Shown: positions 15,599 through 17,500 of the stretch, piece by piece
How the letters are laid out: each line of letters opens with the position of its first letter
How positions within the stretch are numbered: the first letter of the stretch is position 1
Assembly (NCBI GenBank): GCA_905221605.1
Contig: CAJNDS010000001.1
Location: 127,525 to 145,024 of the forward strand
Length of the DNA: 17,500 nt
Direction of reading: 5' to 3'
From: Symbiodinium natans
Taxonomy: Eukaryota > Sar > Dinophyceae > Suessiales > Symbiodiniaceae
The notes under the pieces: generated by a model
Seen by the model: only the letters and a program-made list of their open reading frames with translations
What the model was told of the DNA's origin: nothing
Databases searched by the model: none
Program-made: the position numbers and the translations under genes

Positions 15599-17500
15599 GT
15601 ATGACCTCGCTTTCTTCGTTGAGCAGACGGTCGAATTGCTTGAGTGCATTGGTGACATTCTTGGCTTCAATGAATAAAAATGGCAGTTGTACTCCATGCC
15701 TTCCCGACAGCATCGCACTGTTTTGCTTGTCAGGTCTGGGAGCTGTGCGGGTCAATCTGCTGGGCTTCAGTTTGGGAGGCATGCATTTAGGGTCATCCGC
15801 CCAAATGCACATATGGGATGCATTTTGTGAATTCAGGCGCCGTGGCCATGGCCTTTGCAAAACGATGGCCTGCTCGGGTGTGCTGCCAAGTGCCGCTTTT
15901 TCTGTTGGCGCACTGTTCTGTGGCAGTGGGCTGTCAGGTCGCTCGGATTGTGGCTGTATCGCCATCAGGGTTCATACCTCGCGTACCACCTTTGTACCAC
16001 GTTTTGCGAGCCGAACCCTTGGTTGCAGCAGCATGGGGGAAGAAATTCTGTGTGTTTGTTCGTTGGTTGTTTTGTTCCGAAACGCTTGTTGCCGCCACGG
16101 TGCCAACAACCGCAATTGGCCAAGGCGTGCTGGTGCTGCTTAATTCCCCTGGCCCCGCATATTTTGTGCACATGCTGGTACAAGAAGGAGCGCTTCGCCA
16201 GGCCGGGGCGGAAGTGCAATGATATGGCGAACAGCTTGCTGCAATCGTGGCTTTGAAGGTCAGTCCGCTCTGAAAACCAGGCTGGGGCGAAGCACCATTG
16301 TCTACCTGTTTGTTTGCTCACTTGTGGCTCTCTGTGTCGTAAAATGTTTTGAAGTTGTATTTTGCCGCTACGAAACGTCCTGATCCATTGAAGGGTACTG
16401 TAGCAGAACACGTTGCTCAGCTATAGTTTTCTTATTGGGTTGATATAATCTCTTCCCTCCATGTCACCTTTTAGGGTTTAGGGCTTGCTACTCACATCAA
16501 CCGGGGCCGGGACTTGCCATGTTGCCTTTTAGGCTCTCATTTCAGGTTTTGGGTTTGCCAGCCAACATTACAAATGTTTGGGTTTGCCACGTCTCTGCGT
16601 TTAGGGTGTATGCATAGTTTAGAGTTTCTGAGTTGAACGAGGTTCCTCAGTAAATCTCGCTCCAAATCCCCTACTCAACTTTGATAGCGCGTGTCTTTTC
16701 AAGCATCAGGGTGTTTGCAGGATTCAGCGTGAGCCCGACAGATCTTCTAACCGATACCGTGTTCTCAGTGGCCTGCATTCCGGCCTCAAAGAAACACAAG
16801 AAAGACAATTTCAAAGACAAAGGAAGTTTCAGCGGGCAGCAATATGTGCTTGGACCAGTGTGAGCATTGTGCACATTTGTGCACCCAGGGCATGACGGAC
16901 GAATCAGTCCACAACTTGTGGTCGCGCTTCGCCTGGACCTTGGAGCTGGGAGCCACAGCTGAGTTTTAGGAATTTCGATTTCGATGCTGCTTTCCGGAGG
17001 TGTGGCAACTTTTCGTCAAGCGAGGAGTTGCCAGTGCAACTTTGGCCATCTGCCACCGGGCACGCTCCTGTCGATTTAAGTTTCTGTTGGTTTGACATGT
17101 TTGACGTCCTTTGCAGGTCAACTGGTTTGACCTCTCAGAGCTGTTTCAGCATGTTGGCAGGTGCCGGTGCTTGGTCGGTGTTGCGGGTGTTTCGTGTTTG
17201 GGTATTTTGGCGGGCAGCTCTGCCAGGCATTCTCGGCCAGTGCTGTTGATTTGGGGAGAGCGGGACAATTTGAACCCCGCGTCAACCATCGGCAAAAAGG
17301 CAATGGGCATCAGACGGTCAGTGCTTACATTCTGCCTCATCCAATGAATGCCATGGCGTTGTACTCTGCATTTCCAGTAGTTTCTCCATTTTCGATTCGA
17401 AGCAGGTCGCCGGGTACTTCGCAAATGCGAAGCTGTTAGTCATCCCACGAGCTGGCCACATAGCGTTGTGTGACAAGCCCGCGGAGGCACAGGCTGTTGC
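15599..17500 (+). CDS. Alpha/beta-hydrolase, multi-exon, runs off the right edge
   Basis: Ten exons join with all phases agreeing: 15599-15651, 15734-15778, 15837-15877, 15938-16049, 16125-16201, 16889-16951, 17000-17059, 17117-17160, 17218-17299 and 17406 to the edge. In order they give YDLAFFVEQTVELLECIG, LGAVRVNLLGFSLGG (nucleophile elbow, Ser), AVAMAFAKRWPARV, ARIVAVSPSGFIPRVPP, a helical lid (YFVHMLVQEGALRQ, GMTDESVHNLWSRFAWTLEL, VWQLFVKRGVASATLAICHR), VNWFDLSELFQHVG, RPVLLIWGERDNLNP (acid Asp) and VAGYFANAKLLVIPRAGHIA (His). Strand-helix order and the Ser-Asp-His triad fit the fold; the substrate cannot be told. Donors are GT or GC; acceptors are AG, followed by G in nine of ten exons. 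The introns at 16050-16124 and 17161-17217 are open and multiples of three, so retention is possible there. The exons at 16125-16201 and 17000-17059 have the least certain edges. The N-terminal exons with the HG oxyanion motif were not found. Confidence 0.88.
16202..16888 (+). other. Long intron of the hydrolase gene
   Basis: The model places a 687-base GC-AG intron here (donor CAG|GCCGGG, acceptor CCCAG|GGCATG), at least six times longer than the others. It carries the telomere-like tract and a 60-codon + frame at 16681-16863 (SVSPTDLLTDTVFSV, then Lys-rich) that I cannot identify. That frame is either chance or an extra exon. If an additional lid exon exists, it would be in this interval. 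Confidence 0.6.
16463..16610. repeat. Degenerate telomere-like tract (TTTAGGG type)
   Basis: TTTAGGGTTTAGGG occurs at about 16472-16485, with further single TTTAGG/TTTAGGG units at about 16527 and 16600. Between them a loose repeat alternates (CATGTCACCTTTTAGG near 16460 and CATGTTGCCTTTTAGG near 16518; GGGTTTGCCA twice near 16548 and 16580). The orientation is opposite to that of the tract at 4948-5018. Confidence 0.6.

Noticed and set aside
15534-15965. 143-codon minus-strand frame containing FLFIEAKNVTNALKQFDRLL
   Set aside because: It looks protein-like locally, but lies antisense to four hydrolase exons that join in phase with clear motifs.

Overview
The window looks like nuclear DNA of a dinoflagellate, of the GC-rich, gene-poor kind seen in Prorocentrum and its relatives. 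Three independent signs support this. First, a multi-exon gene at the right end has very short introns, about half with GC instead of GT donors, and nearly every acceptor is followed by G (AG|G). Second, there are telomere-like TTTAGGG/CCCTAAA tracts. Third, there are several decayed copies of a reverse-transcriptase element whose blocks (GLSGMRAEH, GVRGIATGDAF, EGCEQGDPLAP, FLDDLYV, IEVVCNGLNLWHGAQLAVD) I recognise from memory as abundant in dinoflagellate gene predictions. The species is inference. Nothing looks prokaryotic.

Layout. 1-4947 is gene-poor: a possible last exon at the far left, a diverged duplication with a 34-bp identical core (741-774 and 1128-1161), an inverted 8-bp minisatellite with facing C and G runs (about 1345-1765), and several unassigned open frames. 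4948-5018 is an interstitial telomere-like tract. About 5130-13545 is a retroelement graveyard. It holds at least five fragments of one RT family (A, B, D, E, F), all on the + strand, plus two small pieces of other RT types (5636-5692 and 7694-7957). It is interrupted by a 35-bp satellite that runs forward, then inverted, then forward again (5696-6213). Each fragment keeps a different part of the same ORF. E (10170-11715) has the best RT core; D keeps the N-terminal zinc-finger part; F keeps the N-terminal and extreme C-terminal parts without the RT.

13550-14511 carries, on the minus strand, a polyglutamine plus coiled-coil coding remnant with two compensating frame changes; its 3' part runs into the back of fragment F. 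14515-15518 has no gene I can recognise.

15599-17500 is the one convincing host gene, an alpha/beta-hydrolase on the + strand. At least ten exons can be joined with all phases matching. The joined frame contains the nucleophile elbow (GFSLGG), the acid (WGERD) and the histidine (AGH) in the right order. Its 5' exons are not recognised and it continues past the right edge. The retroelement pieces are mobile debris and show no functional link to the hydrolase.
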